A DNA stretch of 64,000 nucleotides, taken from Candidatus Opimibacter skivensis (lineage in GTDB: Bacteria > Bacteroidota > Bacteroidia > Chitinophagales > Saprospiraceae). Both the position numbers and the translations under genes were made by a program. Shown in pieces: positions 27,082-35,848 of the stretch (positions within the stretch are counted from its first letter, which is position 1; every line of letters starts with the position of its first letter). The notes beneath the pieces were generated by a model, which was given only the letters and a program-made list of their open reading frames with translations, did not search any database and was not told the origin of the DNA. Location: NCBI GenBank assembly GCA_016722045.1, contig JADKGY010000001.1, positions 1,178,001-1,242,000 of the forward strand, written 5' to 3'.

Positions 27082-27847
27082 ATGCTCCTCCCCGGCACCA
27101 TCCAAGAAGTCATACAGCAACTGGAAGACATCATCCGGGATTGCGAAAAGCGTGGTTCACGCCAAGTTTATTTCGCTGCCTTGTATCTGCGTGTCACAAA
27201 AGAAGTGAGTAAGAAAATCAAGGAAGGTTTTTTTGAAGACAACGAACGCATGGAAAAACTTGATGTCGTTTTTGCCAATCGATATATCACAGCTTATCAT
27301 CAATATCGAGGGAAAGAAACTTGTTCCAAATCATGGGCACTGGCATTTGACACATGTCTCAAGTGGAGAGCCATCGTGATGCAACATCTCCTCGCCGGAA
27401 TGAATGCACATATCGGACTTGATCTCGGTATCGCAGCTGCCACCGTCTGTCCGGGAGATTCTATTCAATCATTGCGCAACGATTTTCTGAAGATCAACAT
27501 CATACTGACTGATATGGTCAATACCGTTGAAAAAGAGATCTCAGAAATATGGCCCCTGCTTAAACCCATTGACTTCCTGGCCGGAAAACTGGATGAAAAA
27601 AATTGCCTCCTTCTCCATGGACATAGCCCGCGAAAAAGCCTGGAAGGTTGCAAAGGAGTATGCCCTTTTACAAATCCAGGCCCACCAGGAAGATTATATC
27701 AGTAAACATGATCAACGCGTAGCTTCTTTCGGTAAAAAATTAGTGCGCCCGGGTATCCTACTTCATTTTCTTATTCTTACCATACGCATTTTGGAACATG
27801 GCAATATTGAAAGGAAGATCAGAATATTAAAGGGTCCTGCAGATTAA
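27082..27847 (+). pseudogene. DUF5995-family gene split by a one-base frameshift at an A7 run
   Basis: The first frame (27082 to about 27600) gives MLLPGTIQEVIQQLEDII and later GKLDEK. The protein continues in another frame as KIASFSMDIAREKAWKVAKE through to ILKGPAD at 27847. Removing one A from the seven-A run at 27594-27600 joins them into one protein of about 254 residues with the normal family C-terminus. Without this the first frame ends at 27705 with a junk tail. The function of DUF5995 is unknown. A homopolymer sequencing error, a recent mutation or slippage could explain it. Confidence 0.75.
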
Positions 27848-27870
27848 TCAGGTGAAAAAGGACACGGGAC

Positions 27871-27935
27871 ATGAGACATGAGATATGAGACATGAGATAT
27901 GAGATATGAGATATGAGATATGAGATATGAGATAT
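27871..27935. repeat. Heptamer array ATGAGAT / ATGAGAC
   Basis: Nine 7-nt units lie 24 nt after the DUF5995 stop. The last six are uniform ATGAGAT. Each unit has ATG and TGA overlapping. Confidence 0.9.
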
Positions 27936-28090
27936 ATTTAAATGAAGTAAACCCAAATTCGCTTTAACTGGTCAGTTTTTATAAATTTTCTGAACATTGG
28001 CAAATAATAAGTGTTCTGGCATTCTCATACAATGCGTATGTTATTTTCTAATCCCTTTTTCTATTCCTTCATAATTTAATCCAATAAACA

Positions 28091-29041
28091 ATGACACAGA
28101 AAAAAATAATTGCTGTATTTGGTGCTACAGGAGCCCAGGGCGGTGGCCTGGCCAAGGCTATTCTTCAGGATCCGAATAGTGAGTTTGCTGTCCGTGTGAT
28201 CACCCGCAATACAGAATCAGACAAAGCGCAAGAGCTGGCCGCTATGGGAGCTGAAGTCGTATCTGCCGATGTGGATGACAAGGCAAGCATGGTTCGCGCA
28301 TTGCAAGGTGCCTATGGTGCTTTTTTTGTTACTTTTTTCTGGTCTCATTTTTCTCCTGAGACAGAAGGTAAGCACGCTAAGGATATGGCTGATGCGGCTA
28401 AAGAAGCAAGCATAAAACATGCTATCTGGTCAACCCTTGAGGATACCCGCAGATGGGTGCCGCTGGATGATAACCGGATGCCTACCCTGCAGGGAAAATA
28501 CAAAGTCCCTCATTTTGATGGCAAGGGTGAATCAGATCATTACTTCACGGATGCAGGCGTACCGACGACCTTTATGCTGGCATCCTATTATTGGGACAAT
28601 CTTATTCATTTTGGCATGGGACCTAAGAAAGGACCTGATGGTACATTGGCGATTACATTTCCAATGGGCGATAAAAAAATGGCCGGCATCGGATCAGATG
28701 ATATCGGAAAATGCGCCTATGGAATATTTAAGAAAGGCCCGCAGATGATCGGTAAAACAATCGGTATAGCTGGCGAACAATTAAGTCTTCAAGACATGGC
28801 AGCAGCCTTATCGAAAGCACTTGGACAAGAGGTGAAGTATAATGAAGTGACTCCCGAAATGTACCGGAGTTTTGGTTTTCCCGGTGCAGACGATTTAGGG
28901 AATATGTTCCAGTTTTATCGTGACTTTGACGAGGTGTGCAATCGTACCCGTGATGTGAATTTTTCAAGGGAGTTAAATCCGGAATTGAAGTCTTTTGACA
29001 TGTGGCTTGCACAAAATGCTAATCGAATTCCTCTCGAATAA
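28091..29041 (+). CDS. NmrA-family NAD(P)-binding protein
   Basis: A 316-residue cytoplasmic protein with an N-terminal Rossmann fold: IIAVFGATGAQGGGLAKAIL (the GxxGxxG motif spans about 10-17), then VRVITRN after strand 2 and ADVDDKASM. It resembles NmrA/HSCARG-like redox-sensing proteins and atypical short-chain dehydrogenases that lack the Tyr-x-x-x-Lys site. A regulator or reductase role cannot be decided. It is monocistronic, with a clear terminator downstream. Confidence 0.87.
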   Translation: MTQKKIIAVFGATGAQGGGLAKAILQDPNSEFAVRVITRNTESDKAQELAAMGAEVVSADVDDKASMVRALQGAYGAFFVTFFWSHFSPETEGKHAKDMADAAKEASIKHAIWSTLEDTRRWVPLDDNRMPTLQGKYKVPHFDGKGESDHYFTDAGVPTTFMLASYYWDNLIHFGMGPKKGPDGTLAITFPMGDKKMAGIGSDDIGKCAYGIFKKGPQMIGKTIGIAGEQLSLQDMAAALSKALGQEVKYNEVTPEMYRSFGFPGADDLGNMFQFYRDFDEVCNRTRDVNFSRELNPELKSFDMWLAQNANRIPLE

Positions 29042-29085
29042 GGATTGATCCAAACTTCAGGTTACTAAAGGAGTTTGAAAAAATT

Positions 29086-29123
29086 AAGATCCTGTCACTT
29101 CGTACGTTGGCAGGATCTTTTTA
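29086..29123 (+). terminator. Rho-independent terminator after the NmrA-like gene
   Basis: AAGATCCTG pairs with CAGGATCTT around a 16-nt loop (further pairing possible), followed by TTTTTAT. It lies 45 nt after the stop. The rest of 29124-29380 shows only a heptamer repeat. Confidence 0.85.
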
Positions 29124-29289
29124 TACGAAATGAAACCCAGAAAGAATAGTTTGATTTATACACTCAATGAGATGCAGCCATCACTGGGATACAATGCAAC
29201 TCATTAATACAGAATAATCACTACATCTGAATGGGATTAATTTGTTGTGGTAAACTATACTTGAAAATGTGATTCATTTCAACCATCCA

Positions 29290-29315
29290 AAATCGAAAAT
29301 CGAAAATCGAAAATT
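29290..29315. repeat. Heptamer repeat AATCGAA
   Basis: Three to four AATCGAA units upstream of the SPFH gene, with the same unit as before ccoH (5592-5689). Confidence 0.8.
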
Positions 29316-29380
29316 AGTCCATGGTCCGTCAAGCGCAATTTCTCTACCTTCAACCAATCATTTCATAAAAAGCAGAAGAT

Positions 29381-30286
29381 ATGTCACTTTTAATCTTAGG
29401 TATCATTGTATTCGCTGTGGTTTTAATGGCAGGTCATAACAACCCCCAGCTATCCAGATATTCCACTATCGTAAAAGGCTTAGCGATCCTGCTGATGTTG
29501 GCAGGGCTATCTTCTTCTATGATCGTTCAGATCGATGCAGGGACGATAGGTGTACAATCTCTATTTGGTGAGGTCAAGAATAATACCCTTGAGCCGGGTT
29601 TGAATTTTGTAAATCCCCTTGTCAAGGTCACCGAATTTGATACAAAGACGCAGAACTATACCATGTCAGGTGTTCATGACGAAGGGGCCAAGTTAGGTGA
29701 TGATGCGATCAGGGTGCTTTCACTGGACGGCCTGGAGGTGGTCATCGACGTGACGGTCCTGTACAGAGTTCTGCCAAATATGACACCTCAGATTCTGAAG
29801 GAAATCGGTACCGGCTACAGGGATGTCATTGTACGTCCACTGGTGCGAACAAAGCTTAGAGATAATGCTGTGTACTACGACGCTGTATCACTTTACTCTA
29901 CCAAAAGAGATGAGTTTCAAAACCGTATTTTCGAAAATATTAAAACTGATTTTGCGAGTAGAGGCCTTGAACTGGAATCTATCCTTGTGCGAAATATTAT
30001 GCTCCCGGAATCTGTGAAGGCTACTATTGAATCAAAAATAAATGCAGAACAGGATGCACAAAAAATGACATTCGTCCTGCAAAAAGAAAAACAGGAAGCC
30101 GAACGTAAACGCGTTGAAGCCCAGGGTATAGCAGACTACCAAAAGATCCTAAGTACAGGCCTCAGCGATAAACAATTGCAGTATGAAATGATCAAAGCCA
30201 ACAAGGAAATCGCATTGTCACCTAACGCGAAAATCATCATCATGCCTGCAGGCAAGAATATGCCTATCCTTTTGTCGGATAAATGA
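29381..30286 (+). CDS. SPFH/band 7 (prohibitin-like) membrane protein
   Basis: A 301-residue protein with two hydrophobic segments (about 1-18 and 28-50), then a band 7 domain (about 50-215: IDAGTIGVQSLFGEV, LEPGLNFVNPLVKVTEFDTKTQNY) and a coiled-coil tail (about 218-265). Prohibitin-type SPFH proteins form membrane scaffolds that organise proteases or lipids. The start is preceded by GCAGAAG at a fair ribosome-site distance. No partner (such as NfeD or FtsH) is adjacent. Confidence 0.9.
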   Translation: MSLLILGIIVFAVVLMAGHNNPQLSRYSTIVKGLAILLMLAGLSSSMIVQIDAGTIGVQSLFGEVKNNTLEPGLNFVNPLVKVTEFDTKTQNYTMSGVHDEGAKLGDDAIRVLSLDGLEVVIDVTVLYRVLPNMTPQILKEIGTGYRDVIVRPLVRTKLRDNAVYYDAVSLYSTKRDEFQNRIFENIKTDFASRGLELESILVRNIMLPESVKATIESKINAEQDAQKMTFVLQKEKQEAERKRVEAQGIADYQKILSTGLSDKQLQYEMIKANKEIALSPNAKIIIMPAGKNMPILLSDK

Positions 30287-30298
30287 GTGAAGCAAAGG

Positions 30299-30381
30299 GC
30301 AATTAGCAATTAACAAAAATCAATAAGCAATAAGCAATGAGCGAAAATCAATAAGCAATGAGCAATTAGCAAAAATCAATT
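30299..30381. repeat. Degenerate heptamer array GCAATTA / GCAATAA / GCAATGA
   Basis: It begins about 12 nt after the SPFH stop. The units are the GCAATAA family interrupted by AAAAATC spacers. It stands between convergent genes. Confidence 0.85.
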
Positions 30382-30463
30382 CAAGCGCAGCGATTATTTC
30401 GACTACATTTCACATCCCCAAAACGCTCAGCATAAGGATCCCGCATGACGAAGTAAATCTACT

Positions 30464-31819
30464 TCATTCGTCCTTGGTCATCTCAACGGGTGGCCTGAAA
30501 AATGACCTGAAGTCTAAGCTTGGTAATAGTAAAAGAAAAACCAGCGGCACGAGAAAAATAACTCTTCCCTGGTAGCGGGTCAATACTGTGGAAAATGTAC
30601 TACAGATAAAAGCATTGAAAAGCATCGCCCAAAGAAACAGCACAACTAACTCGCGATGTCTTCCGGTCCATTTCTTATAAAATAAAAGGAGTAGTACAAG
30701 CATGGCGAAAGAACCAAAAACCAATATATTTTGCCTTTCATTCAGCTTATCAAATGAGAGCCTTCCATTTCCGCGGTTTTGAAATGAAATGCTTTGTGCA
30801 TTCCGGAGAGCAGGGAACCTCTCATTAATATAACTTAGAATGTTAGGCCGTTGAGGTTCGATTTCAAAACTGGCTAGTTGAGAAAGTGTAGATGAAAATG
30901 ATGCCGATACAAAACGTTTGAGATATTTTCCATTCCACATGATATCATGGATCATTCGATTATAGGCAGGACCGGAAGTTTCCCATCCTCCTGTTTTATA
31001 AAAAGGACTTTTGCTGTCCCAGATAAAATCGGCTGTCATAGAATCTTTATAAGGACACAATGCATAATTTGCCTGACTACATTTCTCATTTAAAAAAGAA
31101 TCCAGTATTCCCATTTCATGCAATCTTGAAGTAAGAAATACGTGTCCGTTTTGAGAAAGAAATAAACGTTGCGTAAATGCGAAATTGACAACAAATGTGA
31201 TGACCACTGCGGTGATAAAAACTGAGAATGAGAGAATCCATTTTTTCAGAAAATATGGACGTTCATTGCTCTTATTCCAAATGACGTATCGACCTCCCAA
31301 AAACAGCAGACAAAGGAGAAAAAGAGGGAAGTGTGAGTTGTGTACAATCGTGGCATAAACACATACCGGAAGCAAAAACCACAAATGGGCCTTTTTTAAA
31401 TCTGCAAAAAAGATCAATGCCAGCGAAATCAGGAAAATGGATGTAAAAATATCCGGCATGAGGAAACTGACAAAATAGGAATAGCCTGTAAAACAACAAA
31501 GGACAAAGACAGACAGCAAAAAATGAATGAGCTTATTGTGATACCGGCTGAAGTAGTGAAAAAATAAAAACAACACCACTGAAGCTAAGATACCCTGAGC
31601 AATAATGCTGAAAACCAAATTGTCCATCATATGCGTATGCCGTAAAAACCAACCATAAAAAATAGGCCGGTCCCGAGGCAACGAATTTTCAATCCCCGAT
31701 GCCAGGTAGGCAGCCGAATCGGGATAAGTGATTGGGAAATTATTATACAAACCTGTTGAAATAGATAGCAACACACCGCATAAGAGTGTTAAAATAACAG
31801 AACTATACTTCCTGATCAT
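30464..31819 (-). CDS. Polytopic membrane protein of unknown function
   Basis: A 451-residue protein with about ten to eleven predicted helices. The first loop (about 25-60) has TYPDSAAYLASGIENSLPRDRP and a long periplasmic loop lies at about 215-330. This layout (Asp in the first loop, late long loop) recalls GT-C-fold glycosyltransferases, but no defining motif is visible and I do not assign it. The start ATG 31819 follows no obvious promoter. Confidence 0.7.
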   Translation of the reverse strand: MIRKYSSVILTLLCGVLLSISTGLYNNFPITYPDSAAYLASGIENSLPRDRPIFYGWFLRHTHMMDNLVFSIIAQGILASVVLFLFFHYFSRYHNKLIHFLLSVFVLCCFTGYSYFVSFLMPDIFTSIFLISLALIFFADLKKAHLWFLLPVCVYATIVHNSHFPLFLLCLLFLGGRYVIWNKSNERPYFLKKWILSFSVFITAVVITFVVNFAFTQRLFLSQNGHVFLTSRLHEMGILDSFLNEKCSQANYALCPYKDSMTADFIWDSKSPFYKTGGWETSGPAYNRMIHDIMWNGKYLKRFVSASFSSTLSQLASFEIEPQRPNILSYINERFPALRNAQSISFQNRGNGRLSFDKLNERQNILVFGSFAMLVLLLLFYKKWTGRHRELVVLFLWAMLFNAFICSTFSTVLTRYQGRVIFLVPLVFLLLLPSLDFRSFFRPPVEMTKDE

Positions 31820-32109
31820 ACGGTTGTTTTTCGCTTTCCATCATTATTGATACCTACTAAGATAACAATGATGTCCATGTCGTGATCAACAATTTAATTT
31901 TCTAAATGACTACATCGTACAATCTTACCAAAGATGATGATACGAATAGAAGTTTTTAAATCTATCTAAGTATTAAATAGGAAGTAGTTTTTAATTCTTT
32001 CGATAATACTTGCCTCTTAAAGGCTGGCAATTGACAATAAAAAATAAAAGCGAGGGAGCACAGTTGACAAAAAAAATAAGAGAAAAAATTGAATACGGAA
32101 ATCCTGCCT

Positions 32110-32328
32110 TTAGGCTGACTTCTTGTTCAATATGCTTACACCACCAATCAGGCAAAGAACTCCGGCACCAATGATGATGAAAGCCGTCTCTTTAGCTCCT
32201 TTATCCTGGGCAGAAATTTTAATACCCAGAATATTTACCTCTCCACCGCTATTGTCGAGCTTATTGATGCCTACATAGCCAAGGAAAAGTGATAAAATAA
32301 TCAGGACGATACCTATTGATTTGTTCAT
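32110..32328 (-). CDS. Small two-helix membrane protein
   Basis: 72 residues from ATG at 32328 (MNKSIGIVLIILSLFLGYVG). Helices lie at about 4-20 and 46-64, joined by a polar loop. It resembles small DUF3185-like membrane proteins in layout only. The longer frame to 32364 would put polar residues before the first helix and is less likely. The gap 31820-32109 upstream on the other side shows nothing else. Confidence 0.65.
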   Translation of the reverse strand: MNKSIGIVLIILSLFLGYVGINKLDNSGGEVNILGIKISAQDKGAKETAFIIIGAGVLCLIGGVSILNKKSA

Positions 32329-32402
32329 AACAGTAAGGTTGAGAAGATGAATTGAAAATATCATGATGGTAACAACGAGACCCTCATACTGTTCACATAT
32401 TG

Positions 32403-33089
32403 CTACTGATCAAACTTCTTCAGGTTTTCAGCCTTACGCCTTTTAATGGCCAACTGGCTTAGCACAATGACGATCAGTACCGAAATTATGCCCTGCATCC
32501 ATAGAGCCTTTATATACACCATTTGAAGAAAGTAATCATAATATCCATGCACAATGGCAGCTAACAGCAACGCCAATAAGCTGTAAAGAAAAATCCTGCT
32601 TCTGAATAGTTTTGCCTCTCCTAAAAAATACCCCATAATCACTGCACATACGGCATTGAGAGGAACCGAAGTAAACATCCTGAGCGCATCAGCATTGACA
32701 CCGGAAGAAATCACATAAAAAACATTTTCCGCTGTGGCATATCCCATGCCGACCATGATCGCATAGACAATACCATCAAACGGTTGATTGAAAGCTTTGT
32801 AATAAAACGTAATCCCCCGAAGGAATAAAAACTTACCTCCCTCTCCAAGTAAGCCAATGAAAACAAATGCACTGAGTATTTCATTCAATTCATCCTGATG
32901 GCTGACATACAAAAAGTGATGGAGAAGATATCCTATACCACGTGAAATGAAAAAACTGACGGCGCCAAAAAGCAAGCTCATCAATAACAGCCCCGATGGC
33001 TCAGGTTCACGAAGATCTCTCAGGTAAAAGTAAACAGCGATAATAATGCCAGGTAGAACGGCGATAAGCATTGACAACGTTGTACTCAT
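32403..33089 (-). CDS. PrsW-like glutamic-type intramembrane protease
   Basis: A 228-residue protein with about seven helices. PrsW-family motifs are visible: GEGGKF (about 81-86, the EExxK motif with its first Glu replaced by Gly), FDGIVYAIMVGMGYATAENVFY (about 104-125) and TSVPLNAVCAVIMGYFLG (about 139-156, usually with His where Asn is). PrsW cleaves anti-sigma factors within the membrane in Bacillus. Loss of the first Glu and the changed His make activity uncertain here. It may be co-transcribed with the small membrane gene after it (74 nt). Confidence 0.82.
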   Translation of the reverse strand: MSTTLSMLIAVLPGIIIAVYFYLRDLREPEPSGLLLMSLLFGAVSFFISRGIGYLLHHFLYVSHQDELNEILSAFVFIGLLGEGGKFLFLRGITFYYKAFNQPFDGIVYAIMVGMGYATAENVFYVISSGVNADALRMFTSVPLNAVCAVIMGYFLGEAKLFRSRIFLYSLLALLLAAIVHGYYDYFLQMVYIKALWMQGIISVLIVIVLSQLAIKRRKAENLKKFDQ

Positions 33090-33241
33090 TTATCCGTGGT
33101 TGTATGAGATGACGAATGACTTTGTTTTTAATGATTACTTAGCCTGACAATATAGGAAAAAAGGATTAACAATCGCAGCTACAAGCTGCTTTAGACGGAT
33201 TTCGTCATAGACTTTTGATCAGACATATTGATTCTAAGTTC

Positions 33242-33296
33242 AAACTTCGAATAGCGTTTCGAATATTGATTCGAAGTTGATAAACTTCGAATAGCG
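33242..33296. repeat. Direct repeat AAACTTCGAATAGCG with internal inverted copy
   Basis: AAACTTCGAATAGCG at 33242-33256 and 33282-33296 (40-bp spacing), with TTCGAAGTT in opposite sense between. It lies in the 240-nt gap between the PrsW-like and SDR genes. No other feature is seen in this gap. Confidence 0.65.
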
Positions 33297-33330
33297 CGAA
33301 AACTGAAGTGTATGACTTTCGTCTTTCGTC

Positions 33331-34125
33331 CTAGGTCTTTGGTCCTTTGTCCTTCACGATATACAAGTCCATCGCTATCTTCTCGATCAAACCTTTAGGA
33401 AGGATCTCCGCCATCTTCGCACCTACATAGTTGAGAACACCAGGTACGATTTCAGCTTTATCTGCCAGCATTCCATTGATGCCTGCCTTTGCTACAGATT
33501 CAGGTTCAACACTGAATTTTTCAGCCTTTTCTTTGATGGCACCCATGTTGGCTCTGTCAACAAAACCCGTAGATGTAGGGCCCGGACTAAGGCATGTAGC
33601 AGATACATTTGTTCCTTTCAATTCCTTTCTCAGGCCACGCGTAAAGACAAGCACAAATGCTTTGGTGGCTGCATAATTGGCCAGTGTCCCCACAGCCTGG
33701 TAAGCAGAGGTGCTGGAGACATTCATGATATAGGCACGCTTGTTGTTTTGCAGCATTGGCAATAAAACCTTACACATATCCGAGAGCGTGAACATATTCA
33801 AACGCATCATCGCATTGATTTCTTCACGGGTTAGGTTCTGCATTTTGCCCCATACGGCATAGCCTGCATTATTGATAAGGATGTCTATTGAATAATTTTT
33901 TTGGCTCAGCCAGTCTCTGACATTTAAGGCCACATCAGGAGCTGAAAGATCAATAGCCAGAAAGTCAGCATTGACATTAAATACGCGGCGCAACTCTTCC
34001 GCATTTTTCTGCAGCTGTTCACCTGATCTGGCAAGGAGAAGAATATCGTGCTTTCGTGAAGCCAGTTCCCTGGCCATGGCCCAACCGATTCCTCCGCTGG
34101 CACCTGTGATCAACGCGTAGGCCAT
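33331..34125 (-). CDS. Short-chain dehydrogenase/reductase
   Basis: A 264-residue classical SDR. Cofactor motif T7GASGGIG14, NNAG at about 85-88, catalytic S138 and Y151AATK155. It belongs to the group annotated as DltE-like or 'YqjQ/SDR' with broad substrates, so the substrate is unknown. Its ATG follows the stop of the dioxygenase-like gene by one base (TAA C ATG), so the two are translationally coupled and likely act on a common compound. Confidence 0.92.
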   Translation of the reverse strand: MAYALITGASGGIGWAMARELASRKHDILLLARSGEQLQKNAEELRRVFNVNADFLAIDLSAPDVALNVRDWLSQKNYSIDILINNAGYAVWGKMQNLTREEINAMMRLNMFTLSDMCKVLLPMLQNNKRAYIMNVSSTSAYQAVGTLANYAATKAFVLVFTRGLRKELKGTNVSATCLSPGPTSTGFVDRANMGAIKEKAEKFSVEPESVAKAGINGMLADKAEIVPGVLNYVGAKMAEILPKGLIEKIAMDLYIVKDKGPKT

Positions 34126-34126
34126 G

Positions 34127-34972
34127 TTACTTGTTTGTAACAGCCATAAAACGCTGATAAAGCAGAGGCTTGCTGGTTTTGGTTCGAGGCTCGAATTTTC
34201 CGCAGATGATCGGAATATACATCACGCGTCTGCGGCTTTTCTCACCTACAAAAGGTGATTGCGCTACCCTATGCCATAAGCGGCCATCATGTACAGTGAG
34301 GTCTCCCGGCTCAACAGATAAACCCACTTCATCTTTGTCAGCTTTATAATTGAGATAATAAACCTTTCTAAACAACAATGTGAATACACCCTTATTGTGT
34401 GTACCCGGTAACAATCTCAGACCGCCGTTGGCAGGTGTAGACGTATCAAGATGCAAACCCAGGTTAAGCATCGGCATCACCTTATTGCCATAAAAAATAT
34501 CCCGAAGAACATCTGTATGCCATGCAAGTTGACTATAATTACTATCCGTTGTATTCACATAATGATTGAATACAAGGCCATCTTTTTCATTTTCACCAAG
34601 TCGTGAATCTGCTGCACCATTAAGCTCAAAAAGAGCTTTAAGTCTTGGCTCACCAAGGAATTCCTGGAATATTTTACCGAACTGGTTGAGGAAAGCAAAA
34701 CGCTGAACGATGGTCTTGCCATCCACATCTTTGCCGTATTTTATCGGTGTACCATTGACAAGTTTACGGTCTTCTTTTATCCATTCGTCCTGAATGCGTT
34801 CAGATTCCTGAATCATCTTGGTAACCACTTCTTTAGACACAAAATTCTTGAAATGGATGAAACCATTCTTATGGAAAAACTCCTTTTGTTCGGGAGTCAA
34901 CGCTGAGCCTAAACTGAAAACCGGATAGCTTTTAAACTCAGTGGTTTCTTCATTTTTCATTTGCTTGGGCAT
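34127..34972 (-). CDS. Phytanoyl-CoA dioxygenase-family Fe(II)/2-oxoglutarate oxygenase
   Basis: A 281-residue cytoplasmic protein. The jelly-roll oxygenase core shows H152TD154 (AWHTDVLRD) and the distal H234 (RLWHRV), with a probable 2-oxoglutarate-binding basic residue after it (RRRVMYIP). PhyH-family enzymes hydroxylate small molecules or lipids. It is the first gene of a two-gene unit with the SDR; a hydroxylation followed by oxidation is a reasonable but unproved guess. TAACTTTC about 40 nt upstream is a weak -7 candidate. Confidence 0.87.
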   Translation of the reverse strand: MPKQMKNEETTEFKSYPVFSLGSALTPEQKEFFHKNGFIHFKNFVSKEVVTKMIQESERIQDEWIKEDRKLVNGTPIKYGKDVDGKTIVQRFAFLNQFGKIFQEFLGEPRLKALFELNGAADSRLGENEKDGLVFNHYVNTTDSNYSQLAWHTDVLRDIFYGNKVMPMLNLGLHLDTSTPANGGLRLLPGTHNKGVFTLLFRKVYYLNYKADKDEVGLSVEPGDLTVHDGRLWHRVAQSPFVGEKSRRRVMYIPIICGKFEPRTKTSKPLLYQRFMAVTNK

Positions 34973-35094
34973 GAGAGAGAGCTACTTTTTTGTTTGTATT
35001 GTAAATCGAAAGTTACTTGAATATTATTGCATGGTTAACATGAAAACTTTTTATTAACAAGTTTTACATGGTATTTCGTGTCAACCATTGGTTG

Positions 35095-35715
35095 TCAGTC
35101 CTTTATGGCAGGCCCTAAAATATTTTTAAGGCTATAAAAAACCACTGATGTGACGAGTGGGGCGACCAAAATGTCGATGGTATAATGGACATGCTGCCAT
35201 GCCAGTAAAACCCCTATCGCAAAAGTGAAGCCAATTTTAACCCTCCTGGCCCATTTGTTTTTCTCGATCAGGACCAAAACCATCATGGTACTTACGTGAC
35301 CCGAAAAGAACATATCCTTTGCAAAAGTACCATTAGGATAGAATTTTGTGGAAAGTGGATCTGTAAGAAATATCATGTCGACCGGAGGCTCCAGAGTGAC
35401 AAGGTACATCGTCCCCATCCGAATCAATGTCACTGCAAAATAAGTAGTCAATCCCAACACAATAAAATAGGGTCGACGCGCAACAGAAAAAATAGTCTGG
35501 AGAATGGATATATAGATCATTGAAAAGATCAGTACAGACCAATTAAAAGGTGTAAATAAATTTAAAAAAATATCATTTAAGTATACCCCGGATTTTGGCT
35601 CGATCACATGGCCATAAAAATGAGGGAGATAAAATATCACGATCAGAAGGCTGAGCAGACAAAATACAATGGCCCACCTGACAGATAAAGATTTCAACAA
35701 TTCATTCCAGGTCAT
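35095..35715 (-). CDS. PAP2_C / sphingomyelin-synthase-like membrane phosphatase or transferase
   Basis: A 206-residue protein with six predicted helices. Catalytic motifs of the sphingomyelin-synthase-like PAP2_C group are present: S138GHVSTM (helix 4) and H175VHYTIDIL, where the HYTxD core matches the second His and Asp of the catalytic triad (H140, H177, D181). In eukaryotes such proteins transfer phosphocholine to ceramide; bacterial homologues are poorly studied and may be lipid phosphatases or headgroup transferases. Bacteroidota make sphingolipids, so the match is suggestive. Confidence 0.8.
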   Translation of the reverse strand: MTWNELLKSLSVRWAIVFCLLSLLIVIFYLPHFYGHVIEPKSGVYLNDIFLNLFTPFNWSVLIFSMIYISILQTIFSVARRPYFIVLGLTTYFAVTLIRMGTMYLVTLEPPVDMIFLTDPLSTKFYPNGTFAKDMFFSGHVSTMMVLVLIEKNKWARRVKIGFTFAIGVLLAWQHVHYTIDILVAPLVTSVVFYSLKNILGPAIKD

Positions 35716-35724
35716 GTAGTGAGT

Positions 35725-35838
35725 TGTGAATAGTGAATGGTGAATAGTGAGTAATGAGTATTTTGTTTTTTGCTTATTGCCAATTGCCCTTTGCTTATTG
35801 CCTTTTGCTTATTGCCAATTGCTTATTGCTTATTGCCT
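35725..35838. repeat. Two heptamer arrays back to back: GTGAATA, then TTGCTTA
   Basis: 35725-35757 carries GTGAATA-type units on the plus strand. 35770-35838 carries GCAATAA-type units on the minus strand (seen as TTGCTTA on plus). The second follows the Nramp-UspA stop on its coding strand. The first lies just before the PAP2 gene start and points the other way. Confidence 0.88.
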
Positions 35839-35848
35839 TTGTCTTTCG

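Noticed and set aside
27500..27710. Programmed +1 frameshift in DUF5995 as a firm call
   Set aside because: Only an A7 run is visible, with no stimulatory structure or internal ribosome site. A homopolymer error is at least as likely.
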